64,000 bases of DNA from Thalassotalea loyana (GCF_030161435.1 NZ_BSSV01000004.1:186001-250000); one strand, 5' to 3'; shown: positions 9,722 to 19,778, counted from the first letter of the stretch. Numbers and translations: made by a program. Notes: a model not told the origin generated them from the letters alone.

Positions 9722-9749
9722 CAAAAAAGCATCGCCTAAGCGATGCTTT
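9722..9749 (-). terminator. Terminator of lpd
   Basis: AAAGCATCGC (9726-9735) pairs with GCGATGCTTT (9740-9749), loop CTAA, followed on the minus strand by TTTTTTGTT. It lies about 55 nt after the lpd stop. Confidence 0.85.
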
Positions 9750-9805
9750 AAAATTACATTAGGTTACCAACTGCAGGTAACTAATTTCAGCTATATACTG
9801 CTAGC

Positions 9806-11239
9806 TTACTTTTTCTTTTTAACTGCTTTAGCATTTGGTAAATCAGTAATTGAACCTTCAAATACTTCAGCCGCTAAACCAATTGATTCGTTTAATGTTG
9901 GGTGAGCGTGGATTGTTAAACCTACATCTTCAGCATCAGCACCCATTTCAACTGCTAGGCCAATTTCACCTAACATTTCACCAGCGTTGATACCTACAAT
10001 AGCACCACCTAATACACGACCTGATTCTTTATCGAAGATTAACTTCGTTTTACCTTCAGTACGTGCTGAAGCGATTGCACGGCCAGATGCAGACCACGGG
10101 AAGTTAGCAACTTCAATGTTTAAGCCTTGCTCTTTTGCTTCACGCTCAGTTACACCAACCCATGCAATTTCAGGGTCTGTGTAAGCAATTGAAGGGATAC
10201 AACGTGGGTCAAACTCGTGCTTCTTACCAGAAATTACTTCGGCAGCAACGTGTGCTTCGTGTACCGCTTTGTGAGCAAGCATAGGTTGACCAACAACGTC
10301 ACCGATAGCGAAGATATGTGGAACATTTGTTCGCATCTCTTTAGATACGTTAATGAAACCGCGCTCGTCTACGTTAACACCAGCTTTATCAGCATCAACT
10401 AAGTGACCGTTTGGCTTACGACCAACAGCAACTAAGATCTTGTCGTAACGTACCTGACCTTCTGGTGCGTTCTTGCCTTCGAAAGTGACATATAAACCAT
10501 CTTCTTTCGCATCTACTGCTACAACCTTAGTTGAAAGCATGATTGATTCGAAACGTGGCTTGTTGTATTTCGTGTAAATTTTCACAACGTCAGCATCTGC
10601 TGCAGGTACTAATTGGTCAGCAAATTCAACAACAGAAACTTTTGCACCTAAAGAGCTGTATACCGTACCCATTTCTAAGCCGATAATACCACCACCAAGT
10701 ACTAACATTTCACCTGGAACGTCTTTAAGTTCAAGTGCGCCAGTTGAGTCGATGATACGGTCGTCTTCTGGAATGAAAGGTAAGTTTACTACTGAAGAAC
10801 CACAAGCGATAATCGCGTTGTCAAATGTTACTGTTGTTTTGCCATCTGCGCCTTCAACTTCAATTGTTTTGTCTGAAGTGAATTTACCGTAGCCCGTAAC
10901 AACGTTAACTTTACGCATTTTAGCCATACCGCCTACACCTTGTGTAAGCTTGCCAACTACTTCTTTATCTTTCCATTGACGGATTTTTTCTAAATCGATT
11001 TCTGGTTGACCGAAAGTCACACCATGTGATGCCATATCTTTTGCATCATCAAGCACTTTAGCAACGTGTAATAACGCTTTAGATGGAATACAACCAACGT
11101 TTAAACATACACCGCCTAAGCTGCTGTACTTTTCTACCAATACTACGTCTAAACCTAAGTCTGCCGCACGAAATGCTGCAGAATAACCGCCAGGACCTGA
11201 ACCTAAAACTACGACTTGAGTTTTAATCTCGTTGCTCAT
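9806..11239 (-). CDS. lpdA: Dihydrolipoamide dehydrogenase (E3)
   Basis: Flavoprotein of 477 residues that reoxidises the lipoyl groups of the pyruvate dehydrogenase complex (and usually also 2-oxoglutarate dehydrogenase), passing electrons to NAD+. The FAD-binding motif GSGPGGY is near residue 13, the redox-active disulfide is Cys45/Cys50 in CLNVGC, a second dinucleotide-binding motif (GGGIIGLEMG) lies near 180, and the catalytic His446-Glu451 pair sits in HAHPTLNE. It ends with a lysine-rich tail. It follows aceF after about 165 bp that contain a hairpin, so it may have its own promoter as well as read-through from the pdh operon. Confidence 0.97.
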   Translation of the reverse strand: MSNEIKTQVVVLGSGPGGYSAAFRAADLGLDVVLVEKYSSLGGVCLNVGCIPSKALLHVAKVLDDAKDMASHGVTFGQPEIDLEKIRQWKDKEVVGKLTQGVGGMAKMRKVNVVTGYGKFTSDKTIEVEGADGKTTVTFDNAIIACGSSVVNLPFIPEDDRIIDSTGALELKDVPGEMLVLGGGIIGLEMGTVYSSLGAKVSVVEFADQLVPAADADVVKIYTKYNKPRFESIMLSTKVVAVDAKEDGLYVTFEGKNAPEGQVRYDKILVAVGRKPNGHLVDADKAGVNVDERGFINVSKEMRTNVPHIFAIGDVVGQPMLAHKAVHEAHVAAEVISGKKHEFDPRCIPSIAYTDPEIAWVGVTEREAKEQGLNIEVANFPWSASGRAIASARTEGKTKLIFDKESGRVLGGAIVGINAGEMLGEIGLAVEMGADAEDVGLTIHAHPTLNESIGLAAEVFEGSITDLPNAKAVKKKK

Positions 11240-11353
11240 GCTAACCTCAATATTTTGTGTTTCACTGTTACCTTATTATTTTTCGCGGTAACGATTCGTC
11301 TTTTGCTGGCGAGCAGTTTACTGAAACTCTCGACTGTTCGCCATCTTTTAATC

Positions 11354-11398
11354 AATAAAAACAAAAGTTGTTTGTAAACTTTTCAGTCAACAAACAAC
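11354..11398 (-). terminator. Weak hairpin between aceF and lpd
   Basis: GTTGTTTGT (11367-11375) pairs with ACAAACAAC (11390-11398) and is followed on the minus strand by a T-rich tract. The stem is A+T-rich and the loop is 14 nt, so it is probably a partial terminator that lowers lpd read-through. Confidence 0.45.
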
Positions 11399-11406
11399 AC
11401 TTTGAA

Positions 11407-13074
11407 TTAAAGTACTAGTTTTCTGATATCCGACATTACCGATGATAAGTGTACGATAAAGCGCGCGGCAACCGCACCATCAATCACACGGTGATCGTAT
11501 GATAATGATAAAGGAAGCATTAAGCGTGGTTCAAAGTCCTTACCATTCCACTTAGGTTTCATCTCAGATTTAGATACACCTAAAATAGCAACATCTGGCG
11601 CATTTACAATTGGCGTAAATGCAGTACCACCGATACCACCTAAACTTGAGATACTAAAACAGCTACCTTGCATGTCAGCTGCTTTTAACTTGCCTTCACG
11701 CGCTTTTGCACTAATCTCTAGTAACTCTTTTGATAGTTGGTAAATACCTTTTTGATCGACATCACGAACAACTGGTACCACTAAACCATTTGGCGTATCT
11801 ACGGCAACACCAATGTGACAGTACTTCTTCATGATTAAGCTTTCGCCATCGTCACTTAGGCTTGAGTTGAATACAGGATAAGCACGAAGTGCGTCTGCAA
11901 CAGCCTTCATAATGAACACTAATGGTGTGATCTTAAAGCCCATTTTCTGTTTTTCACAGATAACGTTTTGCTCTTTTCGGAAAGCTTCAACGTTAGAAAT
12001 ATCACATTCATCAAACTGTGTAACATGCGGAATAGTTACCCAGTTGCGGTGTAAGTTTGGACCTGAAATTTTCTGAATACGTGTTAACGGTACTTCTTCA
12101 ATTTCACCAAATTTAGAGAAGTCGACCTTGCGACCTTCAATAACTTGTAAACCACCAGAACCACCTGCAACTGAAGTACCAGCATTGGCTTTCGGACGTG
12201 AAAGCTCATATTTAACGTATGACTGAACATCTTCTTTCAAGATACGACCTTTACGACCAGTACCTTTGACAAGTGTTAAATCAACACCGAACTCACGAGC
12301 TAAACGTCTAATTGACGGTGATGTAAAGATACTACCATTACCTTTTGCATCACCTGCTTGTGGATGATGTGGTACCGGTGCAGCTTTAGGCGCTTCAACT
12401 TTTGGTGCAGGTGCAGGAGCTGCTGGTGCAGGCGTTTCAGCTTGTGGCGCTGGTGCAGATTCAACAGGCGAGCCGCCAGCTGTTTCAAGTTTAATAACAA
12501 GTGAGCCTTGTTTTACCTTATCACCTACTGATACAAGTACTTCTTTAACTGTACCTGCATGCGTAGAAGGTACGTCCATTGTTGCTTTATCAGTCTCTAA
12601 TGTGATTAAACCGTCTTCTTCAGCAATTTCATCGCCAACCGCAACAATAACGTCGATGACGTCAACTTCGCCATCTTCACCAATATCTGGTACTTCAATC
12701 GTGATGACTTCACTTGCGCCACCAGAAGTTGGTGCAGGCGCTGCTGTTGGCGTAGGCTCAGCCACTGGAGCAGGTTCTGCTGCCACAGGCGCTGGTGCTT
12801 GCTCAACTTCAGGTTCTGCTGCAGGTGCACTTGCGCCCTCAGCTTTCATCTCACCTATTTTGTCGCCTTCTTTGATTTTGTCACCAACACTAACGCTTAA
12901 TGAAACTAACTCACCTGCAATTGGAGCAGGGATATCCATCGAAGCTTTGTCTGTTTCAACCGTAACAATACCTTCATCGGCTTCTAACGTGTCACCTACA
13001 GCAACACAGATTTCGATAATTTCAACTTCTTCGCCACCAACATCTGGGACTAGAATTTCTTGAATATCTGACAT
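11407..13074 (-). CDS. aceF: Pyruvate dehydrogenase E2, dihydrolipoyl acetyltransferase
   Basis: Core of the pyruvate dehydrogenase complex, moving acetyl groups from lipoyl-lysine to CoA. The 555 residues contain two lipoyl domains (lipoylated Lys43 and Lys163 in ETDKASMD and ETDKATMD), an Ala/Pro-rich flexible linker after each, a peripheral-subunit-binding domain (about 250-287) and the acetyltransferase domain with His528 and Asp532 in DHRVIDG. E. coli AceF has three lipoyl domains, so this is the two-domain form. It starts 17 bp after aceE. The repetitive Ala/Pro linkers create long false frames on the other strand. Confidence 0.97.
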   Translation of the reverse strand: MSDIQEILVPDVGGEEVEIIEICVAVGDTLEADEGIVTVETDKASMDIPAPIAGELVSLSVSVGDKIKEGDKIGEMKAEGASAPAAEPEVEQAPAPVAAEPAPVAEPTPTAAPAPTSGGASEVITIEVPDIGEDGEVDVIDVIVAVGDEIAEEDGLITLETDKATMDVPSTHAGTVKEVLVSVGDKVKQGSLVIKLETAGGSPVESAPAPQAETPAPAAPAPAPKVEAPKAAPVPHHPQAGDAKGNGSIFTSPSIRRLAREFGVDLTLVKGTGRKGRILKEDVQSYVKYELSRPKANAGTSVAGGSGGLQVIEGRKVDFSKFGEIEEVPLTRIQKISGPNLHRNWVTIPHVTQFDECDISNVEAFRKEQNVICEKQKMGFKITPLVFIMKAVADALRAYPVFNSSLSDDGESLIMKKYCHIGVAVDTPNGLVVPVVRDVDQKGIYQLSKELLEISAKAREGKLKAADMQGSCFSISSLGGIGGTAFTPIVNAPDVAILGVSKSEMKPKWNGKDFEPRLMLPLSLSYDHRVIDGAVAARFIVHLSSVMSDIRKLVL

Positions 13075-13091
13075 TATTTGATCCTCTAGCC

Positions 13092-15767
13092 TTATGCGTA
13101 AAGTGGGTTCACTTTAGCAACATCAATGTCGAACTTAGCGATGGCTTCAGTAACAACCTTACGGTCAACTTCACCACGGTTTGCTAATTCGTATAACGCT
13201 GCTACTACGATGTAACCAGCATTAACTTCAAAGTGTGTACGTAAGTTTGCTCGACTATCGCTTCGACCGAAACCATCAGTACCTAAACAACGGTAATCTG
13301 TGTCAATAAATGCACGCACTTGGTCTGAGTATGCTTTAACGTAGTCTGTTGCAGCAATTGCTGGACCTTTATCCGCAGTAATCACTTTACCAATGTATGG
13401 CACTTGCTGGTCAGCTTCAGGGTTAAGCATGTTTTGACGAACAACTTCTTGACCTTCACGTGCTAATTCATTGAATGAAGTTACTGAGTAAACATCACTT
13501 GAGATGTTGTAGTCGTTAGCAAGAATCTGAGCCGCTTCGCGCACTTGTAACAAGATAGTACCTGAACCCATAAGCTGAACGTTTGCCGATGCCTTCTTCG
13601 CATCAACGGTTTCAAGCTTATAAATACCTTTGATAATTTGATCTTCGATATCTTTATCTTCAGGCATCGCTGGGTGTTGGTAGTTTTCGTTCATTAACGT
13701 TAAGTAGTAGAAAATATTTTCATTATTTTCATACATACGGCGTAAACCATCGCGAACGATAACCGCTACTTCGTAACCGTAAGTTGGATCGTAAGTTACA
13801 CAGTTAGGAATCAAACCTGCTTGAACGTGTGAATGACCATCTTGGTGCTGTAAGCCTTCACCATTAAGTGTTGTACGACCTGCCGTTGCACCCAATAAGA
13901 AACCACGTGCTTGGCTATCACCTGCTGCCCATGCTAAGTCACCAACGCGTTGGAAACCAAACATTGAGTAGTAGATATAGAATGGGATAGTCGTTGCATT
14001 ACATGTTGAGTAAGACGTACCTGACGCTACCCAAGATGCCATTGCACCTAACTCGTTAATACCTTCCTGTAGTACCTGACCTTTCTTGTCTTCACGGTAG
14101 TAAGCAACTTGGTCAGCGTCTTGTGGAACGTATTTTTGACCTTCGTTAGCGTAAATACCTACTTGACGGAATAAGCCTTCCATACCAAAGGTACGTGCTT
14201 CGTCAGGAATAATTGGTACGATACGCTTACCAATCTTCTTGTCTTTTAATAAGCTATTTAATACGCGAACAAAAGTCATTGTTGAAGAAACTTCACGATC
14301 GCCACTACCTTTAGTAATCGCTTCGAACGCCTTCATTGAAGGAATTTCTAATTCATCTTCAGATTGCTCACGACGCGCTGGTAATGAACCGCCTAACGCC
14401 TCACGACGAGACTTCATGTATTGGTACTCAGGACTATCTTCAGGGAACTTGAAGAATGGTAAATCTTCAATTTGATCGTCCGAAATAGGCATGTTGAAAC
14501 GGTCACGGTATTGCTTAATTGATTCAATGTCCATTTTCTTAACATTGTGAGCAACATTTTGCGCTTCACCAGATTGGCCTAGACCAAAGCCTTTTACTGT
14601 CTTAGCTAAAATAACCGTTGGGCGACCTTTAGTGTTTACGGCTTTGTCGTAAGCTGCGTAAACTTTAACTGGGTCATGACCACCACGGTTTAAACGCCAG
14701 ATGTCTTCATCAGACATATTAGCAACCATAGATGCAGTTTCTGGGTACTTACCGAACCAGTTTTCACGCGTGTATTTACCGCCTTTTGCTTTACAGTTTT
14801 GGTATTCACCATCAACGGTTTCATTCATAAGCTGTAATAACTTACCTGAAGTATCACGAGCCAATAAAGCATCCCAGTATGAACCCCAAATTACTTTGAT
14901 CACTTCCCAACCAGCGCCACGGAATGTGCCTTCAAGTTCTTGGATAATTTTACCATTACCACGAACAGGACCGTCCAAACGCTGTAAGTTACAGTTAATG
15001 ATAAACGTTAGGTTATCTAAACCTTCACGAGACGCTAAACCAATAGCACCTAATGATTCTGGCTCATCACACTCACCATCGCCTAGGAAACAGTATACGC
15101 GTTGAGCTGAACAGTCTTTAATGCCACGGTTAGTTAAGTACTTTAAGAAACGAGCAGTATAGATAGCTTGTAGTGGACCTAAGCCCATAGAAACTGTTGG
15201 GAACTGCCAGAAGTCTTGCATTAAGTGTGGGTGTGGGTATGAAGATAAACCTTTACCGTCACACTCTTGACGGAAGTTATCCATTTGCTCTTCAGTTAAA
15301 CGACCTTCTAAAAATGCACGACCGTAAATACCCGGAGAAATGTGGCCTTGAGCAAAAATAAAGTCACCACCATTTTCAGGCGTTGCTGCCTTAAAGAAGT
15401 GATTAAAACCAACATCGTATAACATTGCAGACGAAGCAAAACTACCAATGTGACCACCTAACTCAAGATTCTTCTTCGATGCTCGTAATACTAACGCCAT
15501 TGCGTTCCAACGAATTGCGGCACGAATACGTGCTTCAATTGTTTGATCAGCTGGCATGTGAGGCTCTTGTCCTGGAGGAATGGTATTTACATAGGCTGTT
15601 GTCGCATCAAATGGTAAATGAGTACCACCACGACGAGCACGGTCAATTAATTTCTCTAATAAGAAATGAGCGCGGTCCGCACCTTCGTTTTCTAATACAG
15701 CTTCAATTGACTCAAGCCATTCTTGAGTTTCTGCTGCATCTATATCGTGTTTAGGGAGCTCAGACAT
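13092..15767 (-). CDS. aceE: Pyruvate dehydrogenase E1 component, homodimeric type
   Basis: Thiamine-diphosphate enzyme that decarboxylates pyruvate and reductively acetylates AceF. At 891 residues it matches the homodimeric gammaproteobacterial E1 (887 in E. coli). The ThDP/Mg motif begins at GDGECDEPES (about residue 230) and ends in the NCN element about 30 residues later. The protein ends DVAKVNPLYA. It is the first structural gene after pdhR and is followed at 17 bp by aceF, so the two are co-transcribed. The 96-bp gap to pdhR has no clear hairpin, which fits one pdhR-aceEF operon. Confidence 0.97.
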   Translation of the reverse strand: MSELPKHDIDAAETQEWLESIEAVLENEGADRAHFLLEKLIDRARRGGTHLPFDATTAYVNTIPPGQEPHMPADQTIEARIRAAIRWNAMALVLRASKKNLELGGHIGSFASSAMLYDVGFNHFFKAATPENGGDFIFAQGHISPGIYGRAFLEGRLTEEQMDNFRQECDGKGLSSYPHPHLMQDFWQFPTVSMGLGPLQAIYTARFLKYLTNRGIKDCSAQRVYCFLGDGECDEPESLGAIGLASREGLDNLTFIINCNLQRLDGPVRGNGKIIQELEGTFRGAGWEVIKVIWGSYWDALLARDTSGKLLQLMNETVDGEYQNCKAKGGKYTRENWFGKYPETASMVANMSDEDIWRLNRGGHDPVKVYAAYDKAVNTKGRPTVILAKTVKGFGLGQSGEAQNVAHNVKKMDIESIKQYRDRFNMPISDDQIEDLPFFKFPEDSPEYQYMKSRREALGGSLPARREQSEDELEIPSMKAFEAITKGSGDREVSSTMTFVRVLNSLLKDKKIGKRIVPIIPDEARTFGMEGLFRQVGIYANEGQKYVPQDADQVAYYREDKKGQVLQEGINELGAMASWVASGTSYSTCNATTIPFYIYYSMFGFQRVGDLAWAAGDSQARGFLLGATAGRTTLNGEGLQHQDGHSHVQAGLIPNCVTYDPTYGYEVAVIVRDGLRRMYENNENIFYYLTLMNENYQHPAMPEDKDIEDQIIKGIYKLETVDAKKASANVQLMGSGTILLQVREAAQILANDYNISSDVYSVTSFNELAREGQEVVRQNMLNPEADQQVPYIGKVITADKGPAIAATDYVKAYSDQVRAFIDTDYRCLGTDGFGRSDSRANLRTHFEVNAGYIVVAALYELANRGEVDRKVVTEAIAKFDIDVAKVNPLYA

Positions 15768-15863
15768 AATTTTACTTAGTCTCCGTTTGTTTATGTAGTC
15801 GTGATAAATAGTTTAAAGATAGACAATTTTTCTCAAGCTATCTCAAATCTTTATCATGTTTTA

Positions 15864-16613
15864 TTAATATCTTTGCATTCGGCGCATTGAGCGCTCCATA
15901 CGACTTTGCTCTTGAGTGAGCTTTAATAGTACTTCTTCTATAAAAGCAAGGTGTCTATGGCTTGCACCCCATGCTTTCTGAGGCTGGCCACTGACAATTG
16001 CTTCAAGTAACCGTTTTCGGTAATCAGCGATACGTTCAAATGTATCTGGTCTTTTCGACAATATTGTTAAATTTTTAGCAATATTATCAATTAACAGTGG
16101 CGCCATTGATTTCGCCATCTGCAAAATGATTGCGTTGTGTGACGCTGCGCAAATTGCACTATAAAATTCAAAAACCGCAGTAGCTTCAGCGCGATAATCA
16201 TTTTCAATTTGAGCGTCACCAATAGCCAAATGCTTTTTTTCGATAAGTTCAAAGTCGGCTTTTGTGCCTCGCATTGCGGCGTAGTAGGCTGCCATTCCTT
16301 CAATTCCATGTCGGAACTCCAACAAATCGAATTGAGATTCAGGGTTTTTCGACATCAAGTCAAAAAGCGGATCAGATAAGCCACTTAGTATGTTATTGGC
16401 AACAAATGTCCCACCACCTTGTTTACGGGTAACTAATCCCTTTGCTTCTAGCTTTTGGATAGCTTCACGCAATGAGGGTCTAGATACTTCAAACTGAGCT
16501 GCTAATTCACGTTCCGGAGGCAACTTTTGCCCAGCTTCCAAGCTACCTTCAATAATCATGGCTTCAAGTTTCTCTTGAATGACATCAGACAATTTAGCTT
16601 GTTTCAGTGACAT
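15864..16613 (-). CDS. pdhR: Pyruvate-responsive GntR-family repressor PdhR
   Basis: Transcription factor of 249 residues. It has an N-terminal winged helix-turn-helix (about 10-75, with LPPERELAAQFEVSRPSLRE) and a C-terminal FCD ligand-binding domain (about 90-230) of the FadR subgroup. In E. coli PdhR represses the pdh operon and is released by pyruvate. The order pdhR-aceE-aceF and the PdhR-type palindrome 35-50 bp before the start codon support the same role and autorepression here. The C-terminal tail is rich in Arg/Met. FadR or LldR are the related alternatives, but the context decides for PdhR. Confidence 0.95.
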   Translation of the reverse strand: MSLKQAKLSDVIQEKLEAMIIEGSLEAGQKLPPERELAAQFEVSRPSLREAIQKLEAKGLVTRKQGGGTFVANNILSGLSDPLFDLMSKNPESQFDLLEFRHGIEGMAAYYAAMRGTKADFELIEKKHLAIGDAQIENDYRAEATAVFEFYSAICAASHNAIILQMAKSMAPLLIDNIAKNLTILSKRPDTFERIADYRKRLLEAIVSGQPQKAWGASHRHLAFIEEVLLKLTQEQSRMERSMRRMQRY

Positions 16614-16647
16614 AGCGTTACCTATTGGCTCAAATACACAAATGGTA

Positions 16648-16664
16648 AATTGGTCTTACCATTT
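16648..16664. promoter_or_regulatory. PdhR operator 1
   Basis: AATTGGTCTTACCATTT fits the PdhR consensus (AATTGGT-N3-ACCAATT) at nearly all defined positions. It lies inside a wider palindrome (CAAATGGTAA ... TTACCATTTG, 16639-16665), 35 bp before pdhR. Confidence 0.75.
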
Positions 16665-16803
16665 GGAATTATCGATAAAAAAATCGGCAAATACGCCTAA
16701 AAATTTTTGCTAATCTACCTTAACTTAACAACAAAGCCAATGACTTTTTTAGAGTAATTATCCAAATTACTCTAAATCTATCGCTAAAAAAGCATCTACA
16801 ACG

Positions 16804-16818
16804 AATGGTCAGACCATT
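16804..16818. promoter_or_regulatory. Second PdhR-like operator with nearby -10
   Basis: AATGGTCAGACCATT is an almost perfect palindrome with the TGGT-N3-ACCA core of PdhR/FadR sites. About 10 bp upstream on the minus strand is a TATAAT (16828-16833), so the site would cover the start of a pdhR promoter. I see no good -35. The remaining 16614-16874 sequence shows nothing else definite. Confidence 0.6.
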
Positions 16819-16874
16819 GAGGAAAGCATTATAAAATGTAATATACAGCGCGATTTTTAGTGGACTTTCAATGG

Positions 16875-16898
16875 AAGGCAACATGAGTATGTTGCCTT
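16875..16898 (-). terminator. Hairpin behind ampE
   Basis: AAGGCAACAT (16875-16884) pairs with ATGTTGCCTT (16889-16898), loop GAGT, 17 nt after the ampE stop. There is no T run behind it, so termination strength is doubtful. Confidence 0.45.
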
Positions 16899-16914
16899 AT
16901 TATGAGCAGAGCGT

Positions 16915-17601
16915 TTAATTGATTACGCCAGTAATGGTCAGAACGGCAACAATTGATAGCATTAACATCAATGTTCGTTTTGCAAGCTTAACTAATAAGC
17001 ATGGCTCTGACACACAATCATCCTCATCGACCATGAAGTCTTCAGACTGTTTGGCGACATTAGTTAGCAATCTATGTGCAGGAAGGTCGAAGTCGAAAAA
17101 AGATTCCAAATAGGTTGGCATCGCTTTCGAAAAGTGCCCTACTAACATATAAGCAAATGACACTAAGCGCACCATTGGCCAATCTATTACAGCAAATAAT
17201 GATCGAAACTTACTGTGTGTGTCATCAGCTACATAATAGGACTCTTGATCGTCACGTTCAGTCATTTCATGAATTGTGATAAGTAAACGATATAACAAAG
17301 CTGCTGTTGCGCCAAAGGCAACAAAAATCAACATGGGTGCAATATAATAACGATAGTTTAACCACACCATGGTCTCACCGAATGGCATTCGAGGTAGATT
17401 TTTATCTTCTTGCAGCTGCAATAAGGTAAGTTCACAGGTGGTTGGTTCGTCACGATTTGCTGCTTGTAAAAAGCATTTATACGCCGCTCGCGTTTTTACA
17501 CAGCCAAAGGCGATGATAAGTAATACGGTTGAAACGATTAAATATAATATCGTGTCATCAATTAAGGCTAACAATAAATAGCAAATAATGACTGGTAGCA
17601 A
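16915..17601 (-). CDS. ampE: AmpE-like inner-membrane protein, frame lacking its N-terminus
   Basis: The 228 codons correspond to residues 57-284 of the AmpE family. They include the conserved segment MVWLNYRYYIAPM (compare LLWINFRFYLAPL in E. coli), a DWPMVRLVSFAYMLVGHF stretch and hydrophobic segments at both ends. The only start inside this frame is a TTG at 17601 without a clear ribosome-binding site. The true start is the ATG at 17769, in the same frame, just behind ampD; from there the gene would have exactly 284 codons, the E. coli length, but codon 34 is TAA (17668-17670). Either the gene is a fresh pseudogene, the base is an error, or a shortened protein is made. AmpE is a poorly understood partner of AmpD in muropeptide/beta-lactamase signalling. 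Confidence 0.8.
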   Translation of the reverse strand: MLPVIICYLLLALIDDTILYLIVSTVLLIIAFGCVKTRAAYKCFLQAANRDEPTTCELTLLQLQEDKNLPRMPFGETMVWLNYRYYIAPMLIFVAFGATAALLYRLLITIHEMTERDDQESYYVADDTHSKFRSLFAVIDWPMVRLVSFAYMLVGHFSKAMPTYLESFFDFDLPAHRLLTNVAKQSEDFMVDEDDCVSEPCLLVKLAKRTLMLMLSIVAVLTITGVIN

Positions 17602-17667
17602 GACGATGACACAAACTTGGAAATTATTTAATTCTTTATTACTCGAACTAACGACGCCTAGCTTTTT

Positions 17668-17769
17668 TTAAATGTCGAGTAGGTGCTCAAAGTAAAAACT
17701 AAACTGCCAAACTTTTGAAGACAGACTTTTTTGCGCTGATAATGCAATTAACAAACTAATTAAATTCAT
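17668..17769 (-). pseudogene. ampE: 5' fragment of ampE ending in a premature TAA
   Basis: ATG at 17769 follows GGAACC about 6 nt upstream and lies 36 bp after the ampD stop. The 33 codons (beginning MNLISLLIALSAQKSL) align with the E. coli AmpE start and run into TAA, immediately before an A7 run. The frame then continues without shift (KKLGVVSSSNKELNNF) into the downstream ampE frame, so this is a single nonsense change, not a frameshift. Confidence 0.75.
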
Positions 17770-17805
17770 AAGTAGGTTCCATAACGCTCTAATACTATTT
17801 TAGCG

Positions 17806-18360
17806 TTAATCAGATAATAATTGATAAAACTTTTGCCAATCAAATGCATCTCCAGGATCAGTTTTTCTTCCTGGTGCGATATCATTATGACCAACGATAT
17901 GTTCGTCCACTATAGGATAGTGCTTTTGCAACGCTTTAGTAAGAAGTGCAAGCTGTTGATATTGAAGAGAAGTATAAGGAATATCGTCTGCTCCCTCAAG
18001 CTCAATACCGATAGAGAAATCATTACACTTGTCGCGACCATTAAAACTAGAAATACCTGCATGCCAAGCTTTATCATCAAAGGAGACGTATTGAATAATA
18101 TGACCATCACGCCGAATTAAACAGTGCGCTGAAACTTCTAATTTGTATATCGACCCAAAATAAGGATGCGCTTGGGGATCTAATGTCCCCAAGAATAAGT
18201 CTGTGATATATGATCCGCCAAATTCATTGGGTGGTAATGAAATGTTATGGACAACAAGTAAATTAATCTCTTCTTTTGTCTCTCTGGGCGTATAATGAGG
18301 TGAAGGTTGGTGTTCGACGTCTGATATCCAACCATTGTTGATTATTAAGCTTGTCATCAT
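17806..18360 (-). CDS. ampD: 1,6-anhydro-N-acetylmuramyl-L-alanine amidase
   Basis: Cytoplasmic zinc amidase that removes the peptide from anhydro-muropeptides during peptidoglycan recycling and so keeps AmpR-type regulation off. It is 184 residues long (183 from the second Met), the family length. Zinc ligands His38 (VVHN), His158 (GHND) and Asp168 (KTDPG) sit at a constant +4 offset from E. coli AmpD. There is no signal peptide, which separates it from the periplasmic AmiD-type enzymes. It is followed by ampE and is divergent from the protease-nadC pair. Confidence 0.95.
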   Translation of the reverse strand: MMTSLIINNGWISDVEHQPSPHYTPRETKEEINLLVVHNISLPPNEFGGSYITDLFLGTLDPQAHPYFGSIYKLEVSAHCLIRRDGHIIQYVSFDDKAWHAGISSFNGRDKCNDFSIGIELEGADDIPYTSLQYQQLALLTKALQKHYPIVDEHIVGHNDIAPGRKTDPGDAFDWQKFYQLLSD

Positions 18361-18392
18361 TTAAAGTAATTGAAAGTTTTAAAGAATATATT

Positions 18393-18914
18393 ATGAACCA
18401 AGAGCCAGATACAAACAAAATTGGACGGGCATTCACTTGGCTAAGTTGGATTATTGCCCTTGGTCTAGTTGCATTTTTATTTGATGAATTGCTTGGCCAA
18501 CAATACAACCCTAATCAATCAGTAGAAAGCAACTATTCTTCAAGGGGACAAGTAAGCGTCAAGTTACTTCAAAATCGCTATGGTCACTATGTACTTAACG
18601 GCCAAATTAATCAGCAGCCTGTTACATTTCTATTGGATACTGGCGCAACGTCAGTTTCCATCCCTGCACATATTGCAGACCAGCTATATTTAGAACCACA
18701 AGGCAGCTACATGGTAAATACCGCAAATGGCCGAATAAAAGTTTATCGCACCACCTTATCTACCCTTAGTATTGGCGAGATAACTCTGTATAATGTCGCG
18801 GCTAATATTAACCCGGGAATGGATTCGGAAGAAATCTTGCTAGGCATGAGTGCACTAAAGCAAGTTGAATTTAGCCAGACTGGTAACCAATTAATCATAC
18901 GAGAGCAAAGATAA
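18393..18914 (+). CDS. Membrane-anchored retropepsin-like aspartic protease
   Basis: Single-domain clan AA aspartic protease of 173 residues, of the TIGR02281-type family found in many proteobacteria. I start it at the ATG at 18393, because the longer frame from 18351 would overlap ampD. One TM helix (about 13-30) anchors it, with the catalytic domain probably in the periplasm. The active-site signature LLDTGATSVSIP has Asp82, and a second conserved block (EEILLGMSALKQVEF) follows near the end. Only one Asp-Thr-Gly is present, so it must dimerise to be active, as retropepsins do. Its stop codon touches the nadC start. The substrate is unknown. Confidence 0.85.
   Translation: MNQEPDTNKIGRAFTWLSWIIALGLVAFLFDELLGQQYNPNQSVESNYSSRGQVSVKLLQNRYGHYVLNGQINQQPVTFLLDTGATSVSIPAHIADQLYLEPQGSYMVNTANGRIKVYRTTLSTLSIGEITLYNVAANINPGMDSEEILLGMSALKQVEFSQTGNQLIIREQR

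Positions 18915-19778
<864 letters not shown>

Noticed and set aside
12602-13063. 153-codon plus-strand frame opposite aceF, rich in Ala/Ser/Thr
   Set aside because: It is the complement of the lipoyl domains and Ala/Pro linkers of aceF; its repetitive composition comes from those linkers and it has no start signals.
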